Shown here piece after piece: positions 1-8,173 of a stretch of 64,000 bases of DNA. Positions within the stretch are counted from its first letter, which is position 1; each line of letters starts with the position of its first letter. The stretch covers positions 3,658,001 to 3,722,000 of the forward strand of contig NZ_LT629787.1 in the NCBI RefSeq assembly GCF_900105655.1, given 5' to 3'. The notes under the pieces are model-generated. The model had not been told where the DNA came from, searched no databases, and was given only the letters and a program-made list of their open reading frames with translations. The position numbers and the translations under genes are program-made. This DNA comes from Halopseudomonas salegens. GTDB lineage: Bacteria; Pseudomonadota; Gammaproteobacteria; Pseudomonadales; Pseudomonadaceae.

Positions 1-18
1 AACCCTAAGGAAAAGCAC

Positions 19-468
19 ATGAAGGATGTGGAATACGCTGGTTTTTGGGTCAGGGTGGGTGCGGCTTTGATCGATACGGTACTGATGATGATCATTATTG
101 CGCCTGCGTTGGCTCTGATATACGGCAAAGACTATTGGGCAGGTGACTCATTTTTCCTTGGCTTCTGGGATTTGATGTTTAATTACATTCTGCCCGCCGT
201 GGCTGTCATTCTTTTCTGGGTCTACAAGGCAGCAACGCCAGGTAAAATGGCCCTGCGTCTGAAGATTGTTGATGCGAAAACCGGTGAACCGGTACCAACC
301 GCGCGGTTGATCGGCCGTTACCTTGGTTATTATGTGTCTATCATCCCGCTACTTCTTGGCATTTTCTGGGTCGGGTTTGATAAGCGGAAACAGGGGTGGC
401 ATGACAAGCTGGCAGGTACCGTCGTTATTCGGGATACGAAAAAAGAGCCTGTGCAGTTTGATTCCTAG
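19..468 (+). CDS. RDD family membrane protein
   Basis: A 149-residue integral membrane protein of the RDD family. The N-terminus carries the typical FWVRVGAALIDTV segment with Arg and Asp inside the first membrane helix. Further hydrophobic helices lie near residues 50-70 and 100-120, and the conserved TPGKMALRLKIVD stretch follows helix 2. The start is supported by an AAGGA ribosome site at about 7-11. The gene ends just before a bidirectional terminator shared with the convergent oxidoreductase. Family members have varied or unknown roles (some are implicated in ion exchange), so no substrate is assigned. Confidence 0.85.
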   Translation: MKDVEYAGFWVRVGAALIDTVLMMIIIAPALALIYGKDYWAGDSFFLGFWDLMFNYILPAVAVILFWVYKAATPGKMALRLKIVDAKTGEPVPTARLIGRYLGYYVSIIPLLLGIFWVGFDKRKQGWHDKLAGTVVIRDTKKEPVQFDS

Positions 469-529
469 CCTTGAGCCAGTCCTGAGCTGCATGCGGCAAT
501 CAGCCTGATAACAGGCAACTCAAGCACAA

Positions 530-565
530 AAAAATCCCGCAACCATCACTGGCTGCGGGATTTTT
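530..565. terminator. Bidirectional rho-independent terminator
   Basis: TCCCGCA (535-541) pairs with TGCGGGA (554-560). The stem is flanked by A5 (530-534) and T5 (561-565), so it works on both strands between two convergent genes. Confidence 0.85.
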
Positions 566-585
566 GTTTACCGGGCTAACATCCC

Positions 586-1608
586 TCAGTCAGCAATCTT
601 CACCAACTGCTTGCCAAAGTTCTTGCCCTTCAACATACCCTTGAAAGCTTCCGGGGCGTTTTCCAGGCCTTCGGCGATGGTTTCGCTGTACTTGAGCTTA
701 CCACTGGCGACCTGTTCGGCGAGCAGGGCGGTGGTTTTCTGGTGCTGGTCCTGCCATTCGGTGACCAGGAAGAAACGGTGCTCGGGTTTCGGGTCGAGCT
801 TGCCGAAGATGTGGAAGGGGGTTTCCACTTTGCTCTGGTCTTCGGCGTTGTAGGCGGAGACGTAACCGCAGATCGGTACGCGAGCGCCGGGGTTGATCAG
901 TTTGGCGACTGCGCGGGCGACATCGCCACCGACGTTTTCAAAGTAGACATCGATGCCTTTCGGGCAGGCGGCGGCCAGGTCGGCATCGAGGTTGCCGGCC
1001 TTGTAGTCGATGCAGGCATCAAAGCCCAGTTCGTCGACGACGTATTTGCACTTCTCCGGGCCACCGGCGATGCCGACAACGTGGCAACCGAGTTGCTTGG
1101 CGGTCTGGCCTACGACGGTGCCGACCGGGCCGGAGGCGGCGGCGACAACCACGGTTTCGCCGGCTTTGGGTTTGCCGACGTGAACCAGGCCGTGATAACC
1201 GGTACGGCCCGGCATGCCGGCCACACCCAGGTAGGTTTGCAGCGGTGCGCCAACATCCTTGATCTTGTAGACCATCTCGGCCTTGCCGGGGATGATGCAG
1301 TATTCCTGCCAGCCGGAGTACACGGTGACCAGATCGCCGACCTGATAGTTGTCGGACTTGGATTCAACCACGCGACCGACGCTTTCGCCGACGATGACTT
1401 CACCGATGCCGATCGGGTCCATATAGCCTTTGCTGTCGTTCATGCGCGGGCGCATGTAGGGGTCGAGTGACAGCCAGAGGATTTGCAGCAGGACTTCGCC
1501 GTCCTTGATCTCGCGGACCGGCTCTTCAACCAGTTTCAGGTCGCCGTCCTGCAGCTCGCCCTGGGGGCGCTGGTTAAGGACGATCTTGCGGTTGGTATAT
1601 TGGCTCAT
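586..1608 (-). CDS. NADP-dependent oxidoreductase, MDR/zinc-free alcohol dehydrogenase-like family
   Basis: A 340-residue enzyme of the medium-chain reductase family without structural zinc, similar in pattern to CurA/YncB and leukotriene-B4 dehydrogenase-type alkenal/one reductases. Visible marks are the N-terminal LSLDPYMRPRM motif and the Rossmann stretch AAASGPVGTVVGQ followed by GCHVVGIAGG. It likely reduces alpha,beta-unsaturated carbonyls with NADPH in the cytosol. I chose the ATG at 1608 because GAGGT lies just upstream; the frame stays open to 1722 but that extension has no family character. It lies about 155 bases downstream of the TonB receptor gene on the same strand. Confidence 0.88.
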   Translation of the reverse strand: MSQYTNRKIVLNQRPQGELQDGDLKLVEEPVREIKDGEVLLQILWLSLDPYMRPRMNDSKGYMDPIGIGEVIVGESVGRVVESKSDNYQVGDLVTVYSGWQEYCIIPGKAEMVYKIKDVGAPLQTYLGVAGMPGRTGYHGLVHVGKPKAGETVVVAAASGPVGTVVGQTAKQLGCHVVGIAGGPEKCKYVVDELGFDACIDYKAGNLDADLAAACPKGIDVYFENVGGDVARAVAKLINPGARVPICGYVSAYNAEDQSKVETPFHIFGKLDPKPEHRFFLVTEWQDQHQKTTALLAEQVASGKLKYSETIAEGLENAPEAFKGMLKGKNFGKQLVKIAD

Positions 1609-1763
1609 GCTTACCTCATTTCTGGTGTGGCGGCGGGGCCGCGCTGTGTCAATGAACATGGCCGCAGCCATGGAAACCTGTTGATGGTAAACCAGACGCT
1701 GCTGTGTGCAGCGCTTATTCACCAGTGTGATTGCATGCTAGCAGGCGCAGCGAAATCTGCTTT

Positions 1764-3833
1764 TCAACGCCATTGATATTCCAGACTCAGGCCGGCCAGC
1801 CAGCTGCGCTCGGCAGCGGGTTCGTAGAAACGCCCGCCGGGGCCGTTGACGATCAGCGAGCTGACGTATTCCCGATCAGCCAGGTTATTGACCCGTACAA
1901 AGGGCTCAAGGTTCAGGCCGCCGATGCTGTGGCGGTAGCTGGCGTGCCAGTTGAATACGGCATAGCCAGAGGCGGAGTCGGCGTTTGCATCATTGGCGTA
2001 ACGCTGGCTCATGCCCTGGGCTTCCAGCGCGGTACGCCAGTTGCTGTCGGGGACTTGCCAGGCCAGTTCGCTGAACAGGCTATGCCGGGGTACGCCGGGT
2101 AGCCGGTTACCGGAAAAGTCATCGCCTTCGCTCTGGTAGCTGTCGAAACGCGCCTGCACGTAGGTATAGGCGGCGTAAAAGCTCAGGCCGTGGTCAAGCT
2201 GCTGGTTCAGGCTGAGTTCGAGCCCGCGCCGGGTGGACTCGGCGGCGTTGATAAAGGTGTTGCGCCCGGTCACTGCCTGGTTCGGTCCGGTGACGATTTC
2301 ATCGCTGACCCGGGTATCGAACAGAGCGGCGGTGACCTCGGTGCGCGCCTGACGCAGGCGCAGGCCGAGTTCGCGGTTGAATGAACGGGCAGCGCCCAGA
2401 TCCAGATTCAGCCCGCTACCGGTTGGCCGGTAGGCCAGTTCCTGCGCGGTGGGGGTTTCAAACCCCTTGCCGATGGCGGCATAGAGGCTGAGTGCCGGGG
2501 TCCATTGGTAGCTCAGGCCGAGGGCCGGGTTGGTCTGGCTGAAACGGCTGCTGCCGCTGTCATCATTGCTGTCTTGCAGGTAGTCATCATCCGAGCTGAA
2601 GCGTACCTGGCTGTGCCGCACGCCGGCGGTCAGGGTCCAGTCCGGGTGCAGGGTCCAGGTGGAGATCAGGTAGGCATCGCGGCCCTGTACGCGGTTGAAT
2701 TCATCGCGCTGCAGGTTACCTTTGCGACCCTGTGCGTTGACAAAACCCAGGCGCTCTTCGCCCTGGTAATCCCAGGTCAGGCCAGCGGCCAGTTCGACCG
2801 GCAAGCCAAAGGCGACGGTCTGGCGTTGCCAGCCCAGTTCGGCACCGCCGAAGCGGCGATCCAGTTCGATCACGCCGCCACCGGAAAACTGACCGCTACC
2901 CGGAAAGGCGAGGAATTGCTGCACCTCGCGGGTGCCGCCGTAGATCATCAGGGTGATTTGGTCGGCATTGCTCAGCAGGCGCTGGTAATTCATGCCACCC
3001 TGTTGGTGTCGCACGCTTTTACGCGTATTGAAAACCTGGCTGCCAGCCACGGCCTGGCGGCGGTCTGCACGCAGTTGATCGGCGGTCAGGCCCAGCGGAT
3101 CCTGGGTGTCGGGCTGGTCGAGGGCATTGAACAGCAGGGTCAGGCTGGAGACGTCATCAATATCAATACCCAGGCGCAGGCTGCCAGTATCGCGGCGGGT
3201 GGCGCTGTGGTCGCGGTAGCCGTCGGTTTCCAGCCGGGCCAGGCTGGTCTGGATATTGACTGCATCATGTTGGGCGCCGTAGCGCAGGCGCGAACGCCAG
3301 AGGCCGTCATTACCGACGGCCGTGCGGTTTTCCAGCGTTGGATAAAACGGGCCTTCGCCACTGAAACCCTGGATCACGCCACCGGAGGCATTGCCATAGA
3401 GGGCGGCCAGCGGGCCACGCAGTACGTCGATGCGGTCCAGCGTATCCAGATCAAACAGCGCCGGCTGGCCCTGGCCGTCGGGCATGGTCAGCGGAATACC
3501 GTCCTGCACCAGGCGTACGCCCCGCACACCGAACTGGGCGCGGGCGCCAAAGCCGCGGGAGGAAATCTGCAAATCCTGGGCGTAGTTCTCACGGTTGAGG
3601 GCCAGGATGCCGGGCACCCGTTGCAGGCTTTCCGAGAGGTTGGCGCCGAGTGCGTTGGGTTGCAGTTGCGCGCCGCTGACGGAGTCGCGGGTCAGTGGCA
3701 GGCGGGCATCGGGCTGGTTCTGTTGACTGCCGAGTACGACCTGGGTCGGCAGGCTGAGAGGCGTGCTGTCGGCATGGCTCAGATGGCTGGTCGTCAGGCA
3801 GGCGAGGGACAGGGGAAGCAGCAAGACTCTCAT
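1764..3833 (-). CDS. TonB-dependent outer membrane receptor
   Basis: A 689-residue outer membrane gated channel. It has a signal peptide (about residues 1-22, ending SHADS), a plug domain with LRGPLAALYGNASGGVI, and a long beta-barrel. Members import metal chelates, corrinoids or other large ligands with energy from TonB-ExbBD; this ligand cannot be read from sequence. The ATG at 3833 overlaps the stop of the upstream gamma-carbonic anhydrase gene (TGATG), so the two are translationally coupled. A TTG one codon upstream is the alternative start. I see no convincing Fur or Zur box upstream of the pair. Confidence 0.9.
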   Translation of the reverse strand: MRVLLLPLSLACLTTSHLSHADSTPLSLPTQVVLGSQQNQPDARLPLTRDSVSGAQLQPNALGANLSESLQRVPGILALNRENYAQDLQISSRGFGARAQFGVRGVRLVQDGIPLTMPDGQGQPALFDLDTLDRIDVLRGPLAALYGNASGGVIQGFSGEGPFYPTLENRTAVGNDGLWRSRLRYGAQHDAVNIQTSLARLETDGYRDHSATRRDTGSLRLGIDIDDVSSLTLLFNALDQPDTQDPLGLTADQLRADRRQAVAGSQVFNTRKSVRHQQGGMNYQRLLSNADQITLMIYGGTREVQQFLAFPGSGQFSGGGVIELDRRFGGAELGWQRQTVAFGLPVELAAGLTWDYQGEERLGFVNAQGRKGNLQRDEFNRVQGRDAYLISTWTLHPDWTLTAGVRHSQVRFSSDDDYLQDSNDDSGSSRFSQTNPALGLSYQWTPALSLYAAIGKGFETPTAQELAYRPTGSGLNLDLGAARSFNRELGLRLRQARTEVTAALFDTRVSDEIVTGPNQAVTGRNTFINAAESTRRGLELSLNQQLDHGLSFYAAYTYVQARFDSYQSEGDDFSGNRLPGVPRHSLFSELAWQVPDSNWRTALEAQGMSQRYANDANADSASGYAVFNWHASYRHSIGGLNLEPFVRVNNLADREYVSSLIVNGPGGRFYEPAAERSWLAGLSLEYQWR

Positions 3834-4384
3834 CAAGTGGCCTTGTGGGTGGGCTGTTCGGCGAGGTAGCTGTCTTTCAGGCGTACGTAATTGGCGGCGG
3901 TATAGGCGAAAAATTCCCGTTCGCTGGCTTTCAGTTCACGCACCTGGCGCGCCGGGCTGCCCATGTACAGATAGCCGCTGGCCAGGGTCTTGCCGGCGGG
4001 CACCAGGCTGCCGGCGCCGATGATGACGTCATCTTCCACCACGGCGCCATCCATCACGATGCTGCCCATGCCGATCAACACGCGATTACCGATGGTGCAG
4101 CCGTGCAGCAACACTTTGTGACCAATGGTCACCTCGTCACCTATGGTCAAGGGAAAGCCATCCGGGTTGAATGGTCCGGCGTGGGTGATATGCAGCACGC
4201 TGCCATCCTGCACGCTGGTGCGCGCGCCGATGCGAATGCGATGCATGTCGCCGCGAATCACGGTCAGCGGCCAGACCGAGCTGTCGTCGCCCAGGGTTAC
4301 GTCGCCGAGCACCACGGCGCTCTCGTCGACCATCACGCGCTGGCCAAGTTGCGGCTGCTGACCGCCGTAGGATCGAATGTGCAT
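3833..4384 (-). CDS. Gamma-carbonic anhydrase family hexapeptide-repeat protein
   Basis: A 183-residue left-handed beta-helix protein of the gamma-carbonic anhydrase/PaaY/YrdA type. Hexapeptide repeats run from about residue 20 to 140, including VRGD-like VIRGDMHRIRIG and HKVLLHGCTIGNRVLIGMG, with His residues at the positions that bind metal in the family. Activity as a carbonic anhydrase is not certain, since many homologues are inactive or act on other substrates. The start ATG at 4384 is preceded by AAGGTGA. The stop overlaps the start of the TonB receptor gene, an unusual pairing. The promoter region is shared with the divergent prlC. Confidence 0.88.
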   Translation of the reverse strand: MHIRSYGGQQPQLGQRVMVDESAVVLGDVTLGDDSSVWPLTVIRGDMHRIRIGARTSVQDGSVLHITHAGPFNPDGFPLTIGDEVTIGHKVLLHGCTIGNRVLIGMGSIVMDGAVVEDDVIIGAGSLVPAGKTLASGYLYMGSPARQVRELKASEREFFAYTAANYVRLKDSYLAEQPTHKAT

Positions 4385-4505
4385 TGTTGTCACCTTGAAA
4401 TTTGCCGGAGTGGCGCCACATCTATGGGATAATGCCGCACCACGGTTAATGTGCCGGTCATTGTAGCCAACCGGCGACTGCTGACCAGATACCAGGATAT
4501 GCCCG

Positions 4506-6554
4506 ATGAGTAACAACCCGCTGTTGCAAAACTACGATCTGCCACCCTTTCAGGCCATTCGCCCCGAGCATGTGCAGCCTGCCGTCGAGCAGGTGCTGGC
4601 AGACAACCGGGCGCAACTGGCGGCCTTGTTGCAATCGCCGCCCGCGCAGTGGGACTGGGCCAGCCTGATCGAGCCACTGGACGAAATGGGCGAGCGCCTG
4701 ACCCGCGCCTTCTCCCCGGCCAGCCACCTGAATGCGGTGGTCAACAGCCCGGACATGCGCGCCGCCTATGACGCCTGCCTGCCGTTGCTCAGTGAATACT
4801 CCACCGAGATGGGGCAGCATGCCGAGCTCTATGCGGCCTATCAGCAACTGGCTGAAGGCGAGGCCTTTGCCGAGCTGGATCAGGCGCAAAAAACCATTAT
4901 TGAACATGCCCTTCGTGAGTTCCGATTGTCCGGGATTGCCCTGCCGCCAGCGCAGCAAAAACGTTACGGCGAGTTGCAGAGCCGGATGTCCACGTTGCAG
5001 AGCCAGTTCTCCAACCAGTTGCTGGATGCCACTCAGGCCTGGACCAAACTGATTACCGATGTTGCACAACTGGACGGCTTGCCGGAATCGGCGCTGGCCC
5101 AGGCTGCTGAAGCGGCCAAGGCCCGCGAGCTGGATGGCTGGCTGATTACTCTGGATTTCCCCAGTTACTACGCAGTGATGACTTACGCGCATGACCGCGC
5201 TTTGCGTGAAGAGCTGTACACCGCTTACTGCACCCGCGCGTCTGACCAGGGCCCGCAGGCCGGGCAGAATGACAATGGTCCGTTGATGGTCGAGATTCTG
5301 CAATTGCGTCAGGAGCTGGCCGAGCTGCTGGGTTTTGCCAACTACGCGGAGCTGTCACTGGCGACCAAGATGGCCGACAGCACCGATCAGGTGCTGGGCT
5401 TCTTGCGTGATCTGGCAGCGCGTAGCCGCCCGCATGCGGAGCGTGACCTGGCCGACCTGCGCGCCTTTGCCGCCGAGCACGGCTGCGATGACCTGCAAAG
5501 CTGGGATATGGGCTACTACGCTGAACAGCTGCGCCAGCACCGTTATGAGCTGTCACAGGAAGAGCTGCGCCCCTATTTCCCGGTTGATAAAGTGATTACC
5601 GGCATGTTCGGTGTGGTTGAGCGCTTGTATGGTATTGAGTTGCGTGAGGTCAACGAGTTCGAGCGCTGGCATGCTGATGCCCGCCTGTTCGAGGTGCTGG
5701 AAGGCGGTGAGGTAATTGGCCGCTTCTTCCTTGATCTGTATGCCCGCGCCAACAAGCGCGGCGGGGCCTGGATGGACGGCTGCCGTGACCGCCGCCGCCT
5801 GCCCAATGGTGAGTTGCAACGCCCGATTGCCTATCTGGTGGGTAACTTCACCCCGGCTTCCGGGGGCAAGCCGGCGCTGCTGACCCATGATGAAGTCACC
5901 ACCCTGTTCCATGAGTTCGGTCACGGCCTGCATCACCTGCTGACCCGGGTGGATTACCCGTCCGCGTCGGGTATCAATGGTGTTGCCTGGGATGCGGTCG
6001 AGTTGCCGAGTCAGTTTATGGAAAACTGGTGCTGGGAGCCGGAAGGTCTGGCGCTGATTTCCGGCCACTATGAAACCGGTGAACCGCTGCCGCAGGATCT
6101 GCTCGACAAGATGCTGGCGGCGAAGAATTTCCAGTCCGGCCTGGGCATGCTGCGCCAGATCGAATTCTCCCTGTTCGACTTTGAGCTGCATGCGCGGCGC
6201 CATCCGGAGCGCAGCGTGCAGCAGGTGCTGGATGCGGTGCGTGAGGAAGTGGCGGTATTTATTCCGCCGGCCTTCAACCGCTTCCAGAACGGCTTCGGGC
6301 ATATCTTTGCCGGCGGCTACGCGGCCGGTTACTACTCCTACAAGTGGGCCGAAGTGCTCTCTGCCGATGCCTTCTCGCGCTTTGAGGAAGAGGGCGTGCT
6401 GAATGCCGACACTGGTCAGGCCTTCCGCGACAGCGTGCTGGCGCAGGGTGGCAGCAAGGAGCCGATGGATCTCTTCGTTGAATTCCGTGGCCGCGAGCCC
6501 AGTGTGGATGCACTGCTACGCCACAGCGGGCTGCTGACCGGAGAGGCAGCATGA
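4506..6554 (+). CDS. prlC: Oligopeptidase A (M3 metallopeptidase)
   Basis: A 682-residue cytosolic zinc metallopeptidase of family M3, which cleaves short peptides including signal-peptide fragments. The zinc motif HEFGH falls at residues 469-473, as in the 680-residue E. coli enzyme, and the C-terminal FAGGYAAGYYSYKWA stretch is typical. AGGA at 4494-4497 supports the ATG at 4506; an out-of-frame ATG at 4499 is ignored. Its last four bases overlap the start of the YheV-type gene (ATGA), so the two form an operon, as in other Pseudomonas. Confidence 0.96.
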   Translation: MSNNPLLQNYDLPPFQAIRPEHVQPAVEQVLADNRAQLAALLQSPPAQWDWASLIEPLDEMGERLTRAFSPASHLNAVVNSPDMRAAYDACLPLLSEYSTEMGQHAELYAAYQQLAEGEAFAELDQAQKTIIEHALREFRLSGIALPPAQQKRYGELQSRMSTLQSQFSNQLLDATQAWTKLITDVAQLDGLPESALAQAAEAAKARELDGWLITLDFPSYYAVMTYAHDRALREELYTAYCTRASDQGPQAGQNDNGPLMVEILQLRQELAELLGFANYAELSLATKMADSTDQVLGFLRDLAARSRPHAERDLADLRAFAAEHGCDDLQSWDMGYYAEQLRQHRYELSQEELRPYFPVDKVITGMFGVVERLYGIELREVNEFERWHADARLFEVLEGGEVIGRFFLDLYARANKRGGAWMDGCRDRRRLPNGELQRPIAYLVGNFTPASGGKPALLTHDEVTTLFHEFGHGLHHLLTRVDYPSASGINGVAWDAVELPSQFMENWCWEPEGLALISGHYETGEPLPQDLLDKMLAAKNFQSGLGMLRQIEFSLFDFELHARRHPERSVQQVLDAVREEVAVFIPPAFNRFQNGFGHIFAGGYAAGYYSYKWAEVLSADAFSRFEEEGVLNADTGQAFRDSVLAQGGSKEPMDLFVEFRGREPSVDALLRHSGLLTGEAA

Positions 6555-6820
6555 GTGAGCCGGTAAAACGCTTTATCGCCGGGGCGGTATGCCCGGCCTG
6601 CAGTGCCATGGACACCATCCGCATGTTCGAGCTGGATGGCTTGCCGCAGCGCGACTGTGTCGCCTGCGGTTATGCCGACAGTCTGGATATTCGCGGCAAC
6701 GTGGTGCCCAGGGAAATCCCCACCCGGGTCAACAAAGACAAGCCCGCCAAACCGGCCGCCCAGGCGCAAACGGTGCAGTTTTTTCCCAATCCCAAGCTGA
6801 AGAAGAAACGCCCTGAATAA
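6551..6820 (+). CDS. yheV: YheV family putative zinc-ribbon protein
   Basis: An 89-residue protein with two CxxC pairs (VCPAC near residue 14 and DCVACGYAD near residue 37) spaced as in a zinc ribbon, followed by a basic, Pro- and Lys-rich tail. This matches the YheV/TIGR02443 family, whose role is unknown. It overlaps prlC by four bases and is almost certainly co-translated with it. Confidence 0.85.
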   Translation: MSEPVKRFIAGAVCPACSAMDTIRMFELDGLPQRDCVACGYADSLDIRGNVVPREIPTRVNKDKPAKPAAQAQTVQFFPNPKLKKKRPE

Positions 6821-6855
6821 GCAAGGAGGGCCGCTTGACCATCGAGGGAAGAAGA

Positions 6856-7752
6856 ATGCGCGGTCATGCTGCTCTGTCAGTATTTGAAAAAATCACTGCT
6901 ATTGTTTTGTCTTTGGGCGTCCTGCTGCCCTGTGTGGGTAACACTGCTGCCGAGGGCAGTGGCTCGGTTGCCGTCTATATGCCGGATGGCAGTGAGCTTG
7001 AATACGAGCGAAAAGCGGAAAACAGGGAATTCATCTCGTTCTCGGGAGACGTCGAGCTGACAGGGGTCTTGCTGGCCTACTGGCAGCTGGATTATCTGGA
7101 TGCCACTGCGGAATCCCTGGCAGAAGCAGGCACTGAACATTCCTTGCTGCTTCGCTTCTATCCGGATAGAGGCTCGGCTCGGTTATTGCCGCGCTTTGCT
7201 GAAGGCGGGCAGGGTGAACAGAAGCCGGTCCAGCGGATATTTCTCTACCACACGCGAGAAGAAGATACATTCTTCGATGGTTTCGAGATGAGCTACGGTG
7301 CAGAAGACTCGGCCAAGATCCGGAATATTGTCAGCTATTTCACCGAGCTGCCCGAGGGCTTTCTAGAGGACCACGAGGGCAAGGCGGTACAGCCGGTCAG
7401 TATCCTGGTAGATGGGTTGGCGAGCTTTATCGAAGGCAATCACCGCTTCATGTTTGGCAAGTCGCAAGCCATACGCGCAATCTCGCTGACCGAGTACAGC
7501 CTCGCGCAGATTCCCGATGCGCAGCCTGATGGTTATCTGAGCCGCCCATGGATCCATTACCTCTATCTTGTAGAGGATGCTGCCATACTGGATGCGCCCG
7601 GTGGTGAGCAGTTGCTGATGCTTGAGGCAGGTACGCATCGCCTGGAACGACTTGGGCCGCCTCAAAATGGCTGGGTAAAGGTGCGCTACGCTGAAGAGGC
7701 GAATGTGCTCCGAGGCTACATCAATGCGGCTGTGCTCAAGCCCGTTAACTAG
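6856..7752 (+). CDS. Secreted protein with C-terminal SH3-like domain
   Basis: A 298-residue protein of unknown function. The N-terminus has a signal peptide (hydrophobic core about residues 12-28, likely cut after NTAA). The last 60 residues, with LYLVEDAAILDAPGG and later NGWVKVRY, look like a bacterial SH3-type domain, which often binds cell-wall peptides. I chose the ATG at 6856 (GAGGG at 6844-6848). A TTG at 6835 with a stronger AAGGAGG (6823-6829) is a real alternative and would add seven residues. A terminator follows at 7821-7843. Confidence 0.7.
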   Translation: MRGHAALSVFEKITAIVLSLGVLLPCVGNTAAEGSGSVAVYMPDGSELEYERKAENREFISFSGDVELTGVLLAYWQLDYLDATAESLAEAGTEHSLLLRFYPDRGSARLLPRFAEGGQGEQKPVQRIFLYHTREEDTFFDGFEMSYGAEDSAKIRNIVSYFTELPEGFLEDHEGKAVQPVSILVDGLASFIEGNHRFMFGKSQAIRAISLTEYSLAQIPDAQPDGYLSRPWIHYLYLVEDAAILDAPGGEQLLMLEAGTHRLERLGPPQNGWVKVRYAEEANVLRGYINAAVLKPVN

Positions 7753-7820
7753 TAATTGACGGCGCTTTTTGCGAGTTGCAAATGGTGCAATTCTTCTCGT
7801 GTCCTAAACAAAAGTAAGTG

Positions 7821-7843
7821 CGCTCCAGGTAGGGGCGTTTTTT
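7821..7843 (+). terminator. Rho-independent terminator
   Basis: CGCTCC (7821-7826) pairs with GGGGCG (7832-7837) with one G-U pair and a five-base loop, followed by six T (7838-7843). It lies 69 bases after the SH3-domain gene. Confidence 0.65.
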
Positions 7844-8027
7844 GTCTCCAGGACGCCAACAATGAACTGCTCTGGCACCTTGGCAAGCAGAGACATTACA
7901 GCTCTTTGCTTGTGATTTGGACCTTCAATATTTTGGTATCGACGTTTATGCGGGCACTGGGCGCGCAAATGTTAAACAGGCCAATGCGCGGCACCGAACA
8001 GATGCCCTTCTGCCGTCTCAATTAGTC

Positions 8028-8076
8028 TTGACTCAGATCAGCTGACAGCTCTCGAGGCTGTCCTATGCTGACTCAG
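8028..8076 (+). promoter_or_regulatory. ANR/FNR-type box and promoter of the arginine deiminase operon
   Basis: TTGACTCAGATCAG (8028-8041) matches the FNR/ANR half-sites TTGAT-N4-ATCAA at eight of ten positions. A -10-like TATGCT lies at 8064-8069. With a start near 8076 the box centre (8034.5) falls at about -41.5, the class II FNR position used by anaerobic arc promoters in Pseudomonas. Actual binding is inferred. Confidence 0.65.
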
Positions 8077-8173
8077 TGCGCTTGGTCTCGGCTTGCCCTC
8101 ACTTGCGCACCACAGGCTGACAATTCCCGAATGCAGCCTGCGCTGAGGCGCCATGGATAAACGGAGCTTCCTT

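Larger units (their letters stand above)
7753..8173. other. Intergenic stretch without a convincing gene
   Basis: About 420 bases holding the terminator of the preceding gene and, from 8028, the arc promoter. A short open frame at 7756-8025 on the plus strand has no ribosome site and no family resemblance. I see no mobile element ends. Confidence 0.6.

Noticed and set aside
2505..3869. Long open frame on the plus strand (454 codons)
   Set aside because: It lies antisense to the TonB receptor gene, lacks a ribosome site and family motifs; a shadow of GC-rich codon bias.
4385..4505. Possible Zur or Fur box before the carbonic anhydrase/TonB pair
   Set aside because: The AT-rich ATGGGATAATGCC patch does not form the needed palindrome.
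7756..8025. 89-codon frame after the SH3-domain gene
   Set aside because: It spans a terminator, has no ribosome site and no recognisable protein features.
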